Below, piece after piece: positions 47,673-61,000 of a stretch of DNA of 64,000 nucleotides (its first letter is position 1; the number at the start of each line of letters is the position of its first letter). A program made the translations under genes and the position numbers. Under the pieces are notes generated by a model. The model was not told where the DNA came from, did no database searches, and saw only the letters and a program-made list of their open reading frames with translations. Origin of the DNA: Patagioenas fasciata (lineage: Eukaryota; Chordata; Aves; Columbiformes; Columbidae); contig NC_092523.1 in assembly GCF_037038585.1 (NCBI RefSeq), forward strand, positions 47,323,501 to 47,387,500. The letters are read 5' to 3'.

Positions 47673-50600
47673 CTATATCAACAATATAGTGCCACAGAAA
47701 ATACTTTAGTTGGATATTTTGTTTTAAAATGTGTTTGTAAAATATACTTAGGTCCATTTCAGATAACCACCTATGCCTCATTGCGTCAATCCTAGTTTCC
47801 ACTGGCATAGAAGAGCGGGCGAAAATGCCTGCAAGACCATTGATGCTTTTCTGCACAAGGGCCTAAAGTTATTATGAGAAAGCACATGATGGAAACACAG
47901 GCTGAAAGCCATTCACACAGCCTTAATTTAGTCTCTTGCTTGTCTACACATTATAAATACAATTTCTCTACAGACTATCACACTTTTTTCCTTTAATATA
48001 CGTCTAGTTTTCTGCCGGATGGCGTCTCTTTGATTCCACTGGGACTATTTATATGCTTAAATATGTGCACAATTCTGCAGAGCTGGACTAAGACAGGACT
48101 GGAGGCTGCCTCCATGATTTTAAAAGAGGGCTCATAATGCTAGATTAGAACTGGGCACTTGGGTTAGGATCCTTTAAAAATATTTAAATGACCAACTAGG
48201 AAAATGCACTTTTCTGAAGTATCTAGGAACCAAACTTGCCCCAGATCAGATATCCATACTCTTGAAGGTAATTAGTGCTTATTTGCATTCTTAGGTATCT
48301 AAGTAGCTTTAAAAAAACTCTTCTTTAATGTTTCTTTATAGTCTGGACTCTATATTAGCTATTTGTGAGGTTAAGTTCAGTAATTACAGTGAAAGTATGC
48401 AAAGGCAAAAGTAGAGGATATTTTAATGCTAGAATAGAGAAAGGGACTTAGATGGGAGGATCAAATGAGAGCTGCCACAGCCAAAAAAGTATCAAGCAAC
48501 ATTTAAGTAGCATTATTTTAGGACATCAAAGTTTATCTTCAGATATTTAAGGTGTGGCTGGAAATATCTCAGTACTCAAATTACAGTTTGGATGTGCCAG
48601 TGTGTTTTATATGGTAGAGTATGACTGCAAGAATGTGCTTTTCAGATTTTATTCACTGCTCTTGAATTGTTCACAGCCAAGAAAATAACCTTCAATCAGT
48701 CAGCTGAAGCGCCCTAGAAATAAAAATAGGTGTTTAAAAAAATCTAGTTTACTTTCCCTCAAGTATCTTGTTTCTCTACTCTTCATTTTATTAATTCACA
48801 AATTATTACACCCAAGACGGACTTATGTTTATTTTTTCAGTCCTTTACTTCATCAATCTCACTTTTTATTATCTCTTCAAGAGAAACATTTCCATTTTTA
48901 TAGAGTAGTGTGGGTTTTTTCCAAGCCAGATCTTAAGCTAAGACTGACTTGAAAGAGACAACTAATGAGTAGGCACTTCCATGTAAGACACACAGGACTG
49001 ACATTTCATGTACAAATAATTAACTGGTCGACAGCTTTTTTTCTCCCATTTAAGTTGCTGACTGTGCATCTATTCACTGAGCTGACACATGAAAGCCTGT
49101 GACCAGACAAGGCTCTGATCCGTGTGCTGGACACCCAGGCTGTGTTTGTTCTCTTGCTCCCATGAGCAGAATTTCCATTTTCCGAAGTGTTTTTCCAAAT
49201 TGCACAAACACTCTTTTTAGCATCGCAATTTTATTGTCCATCCTGTATCTGTCTGTACTGCAAGGTCTGCTCTCCTCCCATGCCCATGCAGTCATGTCCA
49301 TACAAAAAGACTTTATTCTTGATACTGAAGACTGTAGCCAGCTCCTGTTCTGAACAGGCATTTGAGCACATTCATGTTTCACTGTGAGGCATCTGAAGCA
49401 ATTCGTCCCTCCCAGCTTATTGCATCCACATGTGACTCTGCTTTTGGGGTCCACATCTGGCAAGATGTCTTCCAAAACTTCTGGCAGGGATTGCAAGGGG
49501 ACCCTCTCCTGGCAACAGAATCTTCATGCCCTAATGAACCACCTATTCCTTAAATCAGTTTATCTTGGACTGTTTATACCAAATGTGCAATTAAAATATG
49601 ATTTTGGGATACATTGCAACCCTGCAGAAAATTTATATTTAAATCATGCAGTGTCTAATTCCACCCCAGACCCTAAGTGTTGTAATGTATCATTTACATA
49701 ATTATTTTCAAAGAACGAGACAAACCTTTAACTAATAACTCCCTGCACCGCTCCACAAAGAAGTAAAATCCTCATTTATTCACACATAAAAGATCAGGAA
49801 ACTGGCTTGAGCCCTTTAAAAAATTAATGCATTTTATTTCAGTTTCATTCTGTCATGGACCTCGAAGGATCCAGACAGAAGAGGTTAATAAACTGTAGAT
49901 TTCTGTCACAACAGCAGAGTTGTCAGAATTAAGAAAAGTGCCCAGAAACTCGATTCTTGGAATTGCATTGCACAGCCCTTGGTTGCTTATCTAAGATGTC
50001 CATGGCTTCATGTCTTAAGACAGCACTCTGCACCACCTATGTGCTCTGTGTTAAAACTGAGAGTTTTGGGGGCAGAAGAGGGTGGGGTGCACCACTGCTG
50101 GAGTTCGGGACCACTTGGACCTTGCAAAGTCTGGACAGAGCCCTTATTAGTTAGGTGCTGAAGGGAACATGAAGCTGGTAGCACTGAGATAAGCACAGGC
50201 TTTCCCCAAAAACAAACTCTGAAGCTGTACTTTGGGGTGTCCATCCCACCTTTACTCAGCCTGCATTGAGACATCTCATAAAGTCTCACCTAGATTTCAA
50301 TAGTAGAAGTCTTGGAAGGTCAGGGGTGAAGGAAATCCCACACTAGACTAAATGAAGGCACTGCTTGGAACTACCTCGGTCACATGATACTGCTGTGTTT
50401 CAGTGGCGGTTGAAGATGACTTTGCTGACCAGCTGTTGTCCTGTCAGAAGGGCAGTCTTCAGCTGTGGAATTTGCCCAAAGTAAAGCTGAGCCCCTAGGA
50501 GGAAGCATATTTCAAAATGCAGTCAGTACTACAGTGTATCATCTATTTTAGAGTTTTACACAAGTTACAAATGACTTGAGAAGCATTTGGCATGCGCAAC

Positions 50601-53600
50601 ATTTAAAATCCATGTACTACTTTCCAAAAAAAGAGTAGAAATGAAGTGTCCAGCTACATTTTGGTGCAAGCCTGCCAGTGCCCTAGCTGTACACTGCAGT
50701 CTTTTTCATTTCAGAGAAGCTTTTTGATGTTAGAAGTCTCTCTTTCAATCCATTTTTCATTTTGTTAAAGGAAACTTAGATACAAACATCTGGATATTTT
50801 CAAGTATAGTTTTGTGTTTCCTTTCTGTTCCTATTGAAGTCTCCAAAATATTATAGCCATGATTTAATGGCCTGTGTTGGGTGAAATTAAAAAAATAAGG
50901 AAAAAAACAATAAAGGAAAATAGAAATTTACAAGCCCACTTAAGCAAAGAGCTACCTAAAACTAGCAGGTACTTGTTTTTATGCTTTTATTGTCACTCTC
51001 ATTCTAGTTATATTATTTTATGACACCCAGTTATGGCCAGTATCTCATTGTTCTAAGCATTGTTTTATTTTATACTGGTGGCATTGGTGTCAGAAAGGTA
51101 TACATCTTTTTATTGAGCACCTCTGAGGCTGAAATAAAATGTAACTTGTCTTTTCATGTAATTCAGAATTGAGATATTTTACTGGAGAGAGAGCTTTGTC
51201 TTCTACTACTCACTCAGGTCTACAGCCCACTCTGATACAAGTGCAACCCTGGATGTGCTTCCTGATCCAAGTCAGGTTTCTACACAAGGATGCTGGGGAT
51301 TTTAGCCTTGATTCAGCAACTGGAACTTATCTGTGCAGTCCACAGAAGCACCATTGCAGCTGCCACTCAAGCTGGCTTGAGAAGATCCCTGTGGCCTTTA
51401 CAAACCTTTATTTGCTTTGAGGAGTTTATATATATATACTTTTTTTTTCTTTATGTCACAGTGAATTGCAATATAGTGCAATTTCCTGTTCTTCCACAGT
51501 GACTTCAGGAAAATTTTATCTGTCTTTTCCCAACATATGTCAGAGACAGAAATAAGTCATTAAGGGACAAACAGAACCTGACTGGCTCTAGCCCTTGCCT
51601 CCACTTCAGAGCAGGCAGATTAGCTGCTGACATCTGCAGCAGACAAGCTGCCCTAGCAGGAGGTTATAATATAAACCCTATAACTAACCAGAAGCTTGCT
51701 GTGTCACTCTCAGAAGTCTCACTGCTGCTGTTGTTGTTGTTGTAGTTTTCATAGGAAAGAGGAACAAGAAGAGCATGAGTCAAGTGGCTGCAGCATTACA
51801 AAACATTTCTGTTTTTCTGAAAATGTCACACTGATGATATTCTGTAATCTCACTGATGCAAACCTTTCTCTGATTAGGGAAGAACAATAGCAAACAGCCC
51901 AGCTAGGTAGTCAGAATTCCCCTTTATAACATAAAAATCCATGAAACTGTACCAAAAGCATGTGCAGGTGTTTCCAGCTGGGTAACATATATTGAAAACA
52001 CCCAGGAAACTTAGTTGCCTTACCTGTGAAAAGATATTTCTTTTTGCAAAGGTGCATTATGCATCCTAGTTAATACACTAAGCCCTATGAAATTATCAGA
52101 TACAATCTAGCCCTCTTACAACAATCGTCTGTGACTGAAGACACCTGGGTTTCCAAGTGCCCAAGTTTGTTTTGCAGCAAGGTTGCCACTATAGCTTTTG
52201 GTTTCCATATTTCCACCCTGAAGAGAGACGCACATGGCTGAAGGTGATGACCGAGGTGAAGGAAATAACCTTGCTTCCCAGGCAGGTGAAAGGGAGTCCA
52301 CTGGGAGTGCTTCAGGGGGAGCATCCAAAATATCTTTTTCCTCTTTCTCTACTTTTTTTTTTTTTTTAATTAAAATAATCAACTGCATGCCAAGCTGCCT
52401 TTGTATCACTCTGAAGCCTTAATTAAAATGTTATGTGGCACAAAGTCACATTTCTTGAATTTTAATTTGCCTTCGAAATCACTAATTGGGTACACACCAG
52501 GGGGTGCCTGTCTTGCTCTCAAGGGGCAGGGATGAGTTGTTAGCTAAATGTGTGTCAAAAATAGTTGATGGGAATCTGAGTGGCAAATGCTACAACCCAT
52601 ATAGAAAGACTGAAAGGAGAGGAGGAAAGGGTATAGTTTTGTACATTAGAAACAGGAGATAAAAATGCAGCAAGATACGTAATAATAAGTCCTTTCCTCT
52701 TTTCCCTTCCAGTCTTTCTAGCTAGCCTAGGTTTTCTAGCAAGGCTATTTTAGTAAAGGGTAAATTGGGCTAAGTCTACAGAACAGGGCAAACCAGCCAA
52801 AAATGCAGGACAGGACAAACCCAGATAAAATGTTTGCAGCCCAGTATTGGAAAGACTGAGAGTGGCAAACACAGGAAGGAGAAGGGGAAGAAACAGCAAG
52901 GAGGGTAACACATCCTTTATGCATTAAATCAATAACAGATAAAACTACTGTAAAAAAACATGACTTTGCCTACTATTGACTAAAGCTAAAGAAAAGCTGA
53001 GGCTGGACAATAGTAACAGCCTTAGGGCCTGAGTCTATGCTCATCAAAACACAGACAGTCCTTGCTCGTCCTGCCCCAATGGCTGATTATCGGTTTTCCC
53101 GTTGCCAGACTAGACAAAGCTACAATGCCTCTGAGCACACAGGAAATTCCTGTGTAGCCTCAATTCCTGGACTTTCATAATTGAAAGCATATCAGTTAGA
53201 CACTATTACTAATAATTGGAACCTCTGTCATTTTTTAACAGGAAAATCTTAAAAGCATTCACAAGTCTAATTTCTAACACTTCTGTCTGGTAAGTATTGT
53301 CATGTATGGCTATGACATAATTTAAAGAACATCTCCTAGAAATATTTGTCAGTCAGTGGTTTCACAACTCTGACCTCTTCATCTTCTTGTAGCTGTAATG
53401 TTGTCACTCTGGTTTGGTTTTTTTCTCACTGAGCAACCAGTTCAGATTTTTAGTTAACTAAATCATTCAACTGTTTTATATCTATTAACAAAGTGGTCAT
53501 TAAACCACTGACCCATTTCTCAGCTACTCAAGCTAAGAAACGATAGCTGATGACCTATAAAAGCATCAGTGTGTTAAGAGAAATTATTAGATGCAAAAGT

Positions 53601-54919
53601 AGAGCAACAATCAGTCACTTCAGCAGCTCCCACCAATCTGAACAGAAAGATTCACCATTTCCAGCTTAAACTAATTCACCAGAAATCACATTTTGACACA
53701 GATTAGTGTCTAGGGGAAGTACCATGAAGCTGCTATATTGGCAGCCTATGTTCTCTTCCTTAGTTTGTTACTGGAAAATTTTGTGCAAGTATTTAAAGTG
53801 GCTCAGATCTGGGGTACAGACTCTCCTGGATTCAGAGGGATGAATTTCAGACCTAGTGCTTATTTGTACAGTGGAACAAACCAAACCCATGGTCCAACCA
53901 CACCCCCCCACACCCCCCTGGCTTGAGGACAGATGTGGTTTAGATCCAGGTCCAAACTCTGAGCCCTGGCTAGGCCCACCCCACATAGCAAGAAGATCGA
54001 AAATGTTTGTTTTAATGTTGAGCTCCTCCATTTCACTTATCCAGTGACACACGATTCATGGAAGCCCCTGGTGAACCCTCATGTGTTTCTGAGTGAGCAG
54101 GCACTGGTGGGGCGGTGGACACAGAGGATGGGGCAGCATGGGGGGCGCACAGCCATGCCCCACAGCATGCACACGCAGGGGGAGTTAAAATGAGGAGGAG
54201 GGAGGAAGGGAAGCAGGAGTTACCTGCTCCCTCACCACCTCCGTCATCTGCAGCACCACGGACCCCCATCCTGGTGGGGTCTGAGACCTTCTGTCCCCTA
54301 TCACCTACAGCCATGGTCACACTGGCATCTGAATGCTTTCCAGCTAAGCCCCTGCTCCTAACAAACAACGATATGGTTTTCTGCTTTTACCTCTTCTCTG
54401 TCTCAAACCAGCCCAAAACACTCAGTTACAAGCTGCCAAGCAAACCAGCCACTTTTCCCATTTGCTGAAGACAGCCCCACTTGGGGCTTGCCTTTTGGGA
54501 TCATGAATGCACAGTGTCCCACTGCGCCGAAGGGAAAATGAGAGCTGGAAAACCAAGGCGAGGAGGGGGCACACACATGGCTATTGAAATCTGCTCGCTC
54601 AGCCACCCCAAAAAGCAACCTAAAACCTTCCTGCTAACACACATAAATGATCTTCTGTGTCTGATTTGTATTTGCGTGATGTTCATCCCATGACAGTGCA
54701 GGTAGATGAAGACAGATGGTAGTAAAGTTGGCAGTCAAAAAAGCAGCAGAGAGTAGGAGCGCACTCACCTACAGCATAAATGTGCTTCAGCCAAGTTAGT
54801 GCTTGAAGAACAACTTTTTTTTCTGCTTCTTCCTTTTGCAATCGTTGCTTGCTTGACAGGCCCAGACGGAATTACATCACTTCCTAAAACCCATCAAAGA
54901 GAGTCCATCTCCTGAAGAA

Positions 54920-55023
54920 ATGCAGCTCAGATGCACCCCGGCAGGAAACAGGAAATGTAAATGTTCGGGTGAAGCAGGGAGGCAGCTGAAGCACCCCTCG
55001 GGTGGGAGCACTGCCGAGGTAAT
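54920..55023 (+). promoter_or_regulatory. TMEM154: TMEM154 5' leader with an overlapping upstream ATG
   Basis: Sequence just upstream of the TMEM154 start. An ATG at 54920 opens a frame that passes the TMEM154 ATG out of frame and, on unspliced DNA, stops at 55192. No TATA box or CpG island is evident, and the transcription start is unknown. Confidence 0.4.
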
Positions 55024-55090
55024 ATGCGAAAGTGGAGCCTCATCGTGCTGCTCTCTGCCCTGTTGCTGGCCGGAGGATCTGTGGGGAACG
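55024..55090 (+). CDS. TMEM154: TMEM154 coding exon 1: signal peptide
   Basis: The exon encodes MRKWSLIVLLSALLLAGGSV-GN and one base of a Gly codon. It has a basic n-region (Arg-Lys), a Leu/Ala-rich core and small residues suited to signal peptidase near residues 17-20. This is the expected start of a type I membrane protein. The donor AACG|GTGAGT is strong and ends in phase 1, which fits the acceptor at 63403 (G|GC). The identification rests on exon 2, on this exact phase match and on the syntenic position beside TIGD4. Confidence 0.85.
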
Positions 55091-58000
55091 GTGAGTAAGA
55101 AAGTGTCTTTTGCCTCCCGAGGTGGGACTGCGTTTCATGCCTGCAGCGATGGGACCGACTCGGAGGGCAACACCCTCCAAACTGAGCACTAGGAGAAGAT
55201 CTGTGGGGACTTGCTCTCTGCTTCTTTTAGCTGTGCTTACCCTCTCCGTTTTCAGCTGCCTGACTTTTTCAAAGCTTTGACTTTTTTTTCCTTGGACCTA
55301 ACCCCAAACAGCAGCAACCAAATCCTACAATTTCCTAAATTGCAGGTATGTAGGGAACTGGACTTTCCATGCTGGTCCACCAGGCATTTTGGTTCTATTT
55401 TTAATTATTTGTTGTATTTTTTTTAACCCCACACCCATACTATCAGCATTTAATAGTAAAGTTAAAGACAGAGCACTGCTTCCATTCAAAAGCCCACTAC
55501 CAATTTCCGTAGTCCCAGTGCACTGAAATCAGTTTAACAAGAGAACAACTGGTTCTGGAGAAAAATATTTTGAATTCTCAACTGCAGAACAAAGTGGTGG
55601 GCACTGTGGATTTATGTCCTGACCTTCCGAAGGGAAGAACTGCAAGTGGAAAAGCCTCTTGCAACAAAATGCTGAAGTGTTGGAGTGTCATTGCAGAGGC
55701 TCTCACTCATTTGCAGGGGGTAGTTTCTTCCACCGGCATTTTGGCTGCCAGCGACTATGCAAGACAGGCAGCTCTTTTTGTAAAACCTTGCCAGGCGGTG
55801 CTTATGTGCCTTTTGGTGTTAAAAAATCACTGCCAAAGTGCTTCAGTATGGACTAGAAGTATTTTCTGCCTCTGTGGTGCTGTAGCAAGCAGGAGCTCTC
55901 CAGAAAGCAGGGAGAGAGGGTGCTCACCCTCTGCTATTACTGCACTTCTACTAAGGTTTTAAAATTCGTTAAGGAAATAGGTGGTTTGGTATGGGTATTT
56001 CTTCACTGAAAAACAGTACTATAAGCAGAGTGTAAAACTGTGCTGCTGGCTCCCGGCGTGCTGCCGAGCTGCTCACGGTTAGGAGCCTTGCTTAGCTGTA
56101 AGAGGGAGCTCAGTGACGTATGAAATGGTTCGGTCTTGTCTGCATTACAGACACATTTGTAAAATATGCTGCAAATGTTGAACGTAGCTCAGAATAAAAG
56201 GAAAAAATAACCCACTGTGGACAGATCAGAGGAGAGGTCCCAGGGAAAGAGAGGGGCACGACACAAGCAATACAGAGTAATCAGGCTCCAGCTTCCTTAG
56301 CTTATTTGCAGTGCACTGATCGCTGGTATTTCATCACCATCTCCACAGGGTGGAGGGACACCTTGGTCCCGAAACCCCTCAGCCCATGACTGGCCCCCCC
56401 GCCCTTCTTTATGATGGGCATTGAAGGCTGCACAAAGCACCAGGTGGGTGCCACATACCAGCTGCCCCAGTCTACTCCCCTCTACCTTTAGGGGCTTCCT
56501 ACACATGGGTCCATGTTTAAATTCTGGTTGATTTTGAAACCATTCCTCCATGGAGGTGAGTCAGTCATGCCAGAGCTCTCCCTGACTGCTGTCAGCCACA
56601 GCTCTCCTGAGCCAGTCCCCAGCTGCTGGGGAAGGGGAGGAGAGCACCACCTGGAGAAGAGCAGGGACCCTTGCTCCACACACACAGGTGGCTTTTGCTT
56701 GTGCAACCAGCCCCAAAATGTACCTGGGGCTTACTCTGACTGCAAGAATGGGAGGGGGGAAGTTGTGAACTTGGACCTTGGGTGGGAAAGTGAACTGGAG
56801 AGGGAAGAGATTGTGAAGGGGCTTATATTCCCTGCAGGTACTAGTAGGTCAGGAGCCCCTCTGCTGAGGGCAAGCTCCTCGGGGGATCCTATGCTCTCAC
56901 CCCTGCTTGTCCACAGATCAACAGGGAATGACCTTTAAAGGAGATTTTTTCCTTTTTCCTCCAGTCCCAGACAGTCTTCTCCCTTAAAGTGCTCTACTGG
57001 GGAAGGGAGGAAAAAGTTATTGGGAATCTCCTATATCTCACCTCTCCTGTCTAGAAACCATTTACAAAATAGTCAACAAGAGCATGATTAAATCTTGCAG
57101 TGTGAACAGATCGAAGCCTTTATAAGTCCTGTTCCCATTCCATGCTGGAGCCCTGTAAAACCCTAGCCTTGCCATTTGGATCACTATTTACAGATGGTTT
57201 TCTCTTGGCTACATGACAATTAGTCTAATTGGGTAGCTTTGAGACCGTGCCTAAGGTACCAGCTCTGGGTCCTGGCCCTCTCCCAGCTCCACACTGAGGG
57301 GAGATGAGGGTTTGCACTAGTCCCCTTCCCTTGCTTTACACAGGCAGGAAGCCCGGCTGATGGCCTGCTGAGGGCCAGCAGTGGCCCTTCCTTCTTTGGG
57401 TGATGGTGCTGGCTGCTCAGCCTCACAGCAGCCCTGAAGACCCACCTAGGTGTGTGCTGACCCTAGGAACAAGTATTAAGGCCCTTACTATAGCTTAAAG
57501 GAAAAGGGTCTGACCCTGTGGGTATTTCCCAGGGTACGCTCTCTCCGTTCGTGTTTGGTGAAACATTCAGGAAAGTGTAGGTGGTCTAATGCAGGGAGCA
57601 AGAAAACATGAGAGGGAAAGGGGCAGCCAAGTGTGTGAGACGGTTAAGTGGAAGAGCTGGGATGGTTGCAGGTAGTGCTTGATTTTGGCTGTGTCTCTGT
57701 ACTGTTGTTTTGAGCCATCATTCAAAGAATGTTGCTATCAGTGATCCAGATATTCAGCAGCATGTGTCATGAGCACAGGCAGCAACTCCCTCTTTGGTAG
57801 AGAAATGCCTTTTAGGTAGAGCCCCCTACAAAGCCAAGGTGTCTAAGGGACATATACTTTTGATCTGTTCCCCTAGACTAATGAGCTCAAGAATGGGTTT
57901 GAACCCATCAGAGTCAACTGTTAGAATTTTCAAGCAAAGCAACAATATAAAAAATGAGGATTTTCTACACGCTCCCTTTCCAAAGTGCAGCCCCCTAAAA

Positions 58001-61000
58001 AGCAGATGAAAAAGCCTTTCTACTGAACACATCAATTCCTTTTATGTATTTACTTCTATTTCTCCCTTTTATCCACACACACAAAATTCCACTGTGTTTC
58101 AAGTGCTTCAGGGACATTTTAGAAAATCTCTCCATCAGCAAGATTGTATACTAAACTTCAGTCAGTGACCCCAGTCTTTTTTCCCTCAAGAGATTTTTAG
58201 GACAGCTGGAGATCCTCCAGAGCTTTTGAAGCTTTAATTTCAGTGTCCTCCTGAGAGCAAGGAGCACCAAGAGATTTGCATCACAGTGAGGTCACAGGGC
58301 TATCACTGATGCTGAGCTAGAAGGCCATGAGATTAAGTAGATGCAACTAAATGCATAAATTTGTCTGGAAAAGCTTTAGTACTAGGAGTGAGAAATGAGA
58401 CTACAGGTTAACAGTTTGACTCTAAAATGCGTGACTGAATTTGCAACACTGGCAGTTAATGCGGCACTTCAGCTGGATGGAAGTACAGTGAGGAAAAAAG
58501 CAGTTTCCATCACCTAGAAATGGACTTAAACAGTTATTTCCTCTTTCAGGTTATACCTAGATAACACTTCCTAAGCACTCTGTTTTAATAGGATCTTGTC
58601 TACAGATTAGCCATCCTGAAATGTTTGTGCTCCCTCATCAGAAGAGCGTATGCACCCAACAGCTATCCTGCAGGCTTTCCAGGATTCCTCTTCTAGCCAG
58701 ACTGACAGGCAGGACCTGCCACAACAGGCGGCCAGGCAAGCCCTGGCCATGGCAAGGAACAGCCCTTCTTACAACAGCGTGACACACAGGGAGAGGAACA
58801 GAACAGGGATGAGTCAAGCAATAGGAAAGAGAATTATATGGACCATGTGGAGTTGTATGACTATACCACCAGAAGGAATCCATGTATGGAGCAGAGTGAT
58901 ATAGGATATGGTAACTTTGCTCCAGCATATACAGCTTTATAGCATTTTCTTGTTTTGTCACCCTCTCGTGAGCCTTCCTTTCACTGCATTTTTATAGCTT
59001 ATAGGAAAGTTTGGAGAAATAAAAAATTCCCTTTCAAACTACTAAGCTTGACTATGCCATTGACTTAGCTCTTGCTTTTCCTCTATGCCATCCCTTTTTC
59101 TTCTGTAAGTTGGTACTATAGTGCAATTTCAAAAATTCCCTTCAGAGATCCCAATCCTCAAGTCTGATGAAAGAGCAGCAGGGAGACTGATGATTTGTTG
59201 CAGAACCAAATGTGCTGACTGCTGGCTATTTTCCTTTGCCTCACATCCAATTGAAATCAGAAACCTGTTTGCCCACTTACTTCATCAAGAAGCTCGTATC
59301 ACCACCTCTGCGTACTGCAGCACAAACCTCAGAGGAAAAAATGCTGCAACAACAGAAATTATGTTTGTTTGTTTGAGATGCAGTTGTTTGGACTCCAGTC
59401 TGCAAAGCTGCTCAGTATATTCAACTCCCTTTGCCTCCCTTGAAAAGGAGGCTTGGGCACACCTCCAAAACTCATGCAAAGCCCATCAGTAATCAGAGCA
59501 TCATTTTAAAATAGAAAATACTGAAGAATATCTTCTACCATGGTGTCTGCATACAGGGACATAGCCTTTATGTAATTCATAAGAACCCTAATGGAACTTT
59601 TTTTTGAGCTGCTGCTAGTGCTTGCTCAGGTATTTTGGTTCCCTGAGGACTAGATCCTCTGATACCTCAGTGGTGGAAACCTGAGAACTTCTTAGCTTCC
59701 ATTCCAGCTATGCCCAGCTCCCCAGCAGGATGAAATGCAGCTGCATGCCAGCCCCTCTCTTTTCTGCTCTTGAAAGCATAGAGAATGGCAATAAGGGCTG
59801 GGCTGAAACTGTGGTGTGTTCCCATCCACTTCCTTCAACACAGGGAGAGGCCACCAGTACTCCTGCCCCAGGCAGTCCAGACAAAGCTGAAATTGATGCT
59901 GTTGTTGTGTGAGCACCTGCTCTTTGGCCAAGATGTGCAGAGGGCCCAGTACAGATGTGCCAACAGCACAAGGCTGAGCTCAGCAAGCGGATGGGCATGG
60001 GTTTTGCAAAGTCAAGGAGATATCTAGATTGTCAGATGTGACTTGCTCCTTGTTCCACTCCATTTGTCTTGGTTTTCCATCCTGAATGTATGTTATGGTC
60101 AGATTCCCTTTTAGAGGGAGCTCATAGATCTCTGCAAGGTGAAACCCAAGCACAGCTGACAAGACAGTTCATGGTACAAATGACCACCGCAAATTTGTCT
60201 CCCTCCAGGAAGGGAGAAAATGTTTTAATAGCATCTCACAAAGTCTCTGACTTTCCAATGCTCTCCAGCCCTGCTCCAAACATTGCAACATCCAACTTAC
60301 ATTCACCCTATGAAACAGCCACTGGGGCCAGCTGCAAGACAGCCCACTTGCTATTTTGAGCACTTTAAACTGAAAAGCTACGAAAAATAACAACTAGCTT
60401 GGGGCCAACCACGTGGGTCTCATGTGGCCCACACAGCTGGCTGTGGCAAGCACTGTGCCTGCACCAGGAGGCCCAAATCTATCCTCACCAGGCTAGAAGT
60501 ACAAATCCTTTCCTGATGCGAGCCAGGCAGGTACTGATTTTCTCACCATGTAAAAAATCTGACATGTGGGTGGCCTGAGAGCAAGAGCAGCCCCTCTGTG
60601 ACAGGTGGGGTATCCCTTAGATCTGAGTTCCAGTCCTCAAAGCTGACAGGCAGAAGAGCTGGAGAGAGATGTGTCAAGGCAGCAGGTGAAACACGGGAAA
60701 TAAGAGCAATATCTTTGCAAGAACATCGTACAATTGACTGCCCTTCTGCTGAAAGACATATTTAATTCACTCTGATAAAAGATCTCTGTAAGGGGAAATG
60801 GTGTTCACAGAAGTGATGCTGGTTTGTCCCTGGAATTATGCAAAGTGAAGAAAAATACATGGCAGCAAGGTCACTCCCTGTGATTTGCTATTTTCTTTGC
60901 CTAGAGACTGGAAAAGGTAATTCTATTTCACACAGAGACAAATTACTTGAAATCTGCTTCATAGCTCAAAACCAGGCAAATAAAAAGTACCAGAGACACC

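Larger units (their letters stand above)
42881..54919. other. Intergenic DNA between TIGD4 and TMEM154
   Basis: No gene is recognisable over 12 kb. Contents: a pyrimidine-rich block at about 43300-44250; CAAAC-type repeats at 44308-44360; a TTTG microsatellite at 44886-44938; T-runs at 46805-46826 and 52353-52367; a partial 60-bp tandem duplication at 47584-47672; a 140-codon minus-strand open frame at 49074-49496 of unknown meaning; a TGC/TGT triplet run at 51723-51743; C-runs at 53902-53920; and a GC-rich patch at about 54080-54600 upstream of TMEM154. Confidence 0.65.

Noticed and set aside
49074-49496. Zinc-finger reading of the Cys cluster in the intergenic frame
   Set aside because: No His/Cys pairing with zinc-finger spacing; kept only as a low-interest unexplained frame.
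55570-55962. 130-codon plus-strand frame in TMEM154 intron 1
   Set aside because: No recognisable similarity, and the exon-1-to-exon-2 phase match needs no extra exon.
56630-56660. Second CTCF-like site (CACCACCTGGAGA)
   Set aside because: Lacks the trailing bases of the core consensus, so the match is too weak.
56513-56938. 141-codon plus-strand frame in TMEM154 intron 1
   Set aside because: Occurs in a GC-richer patch where long chance frames are common; no domain, signal peptide or splice evidence.
59121-59492. 123-codon Cys-containing frame in TMEM154 intron 1
   Set aside because: Cys spacing fits no known motif; composition does not differ from its surroundings.
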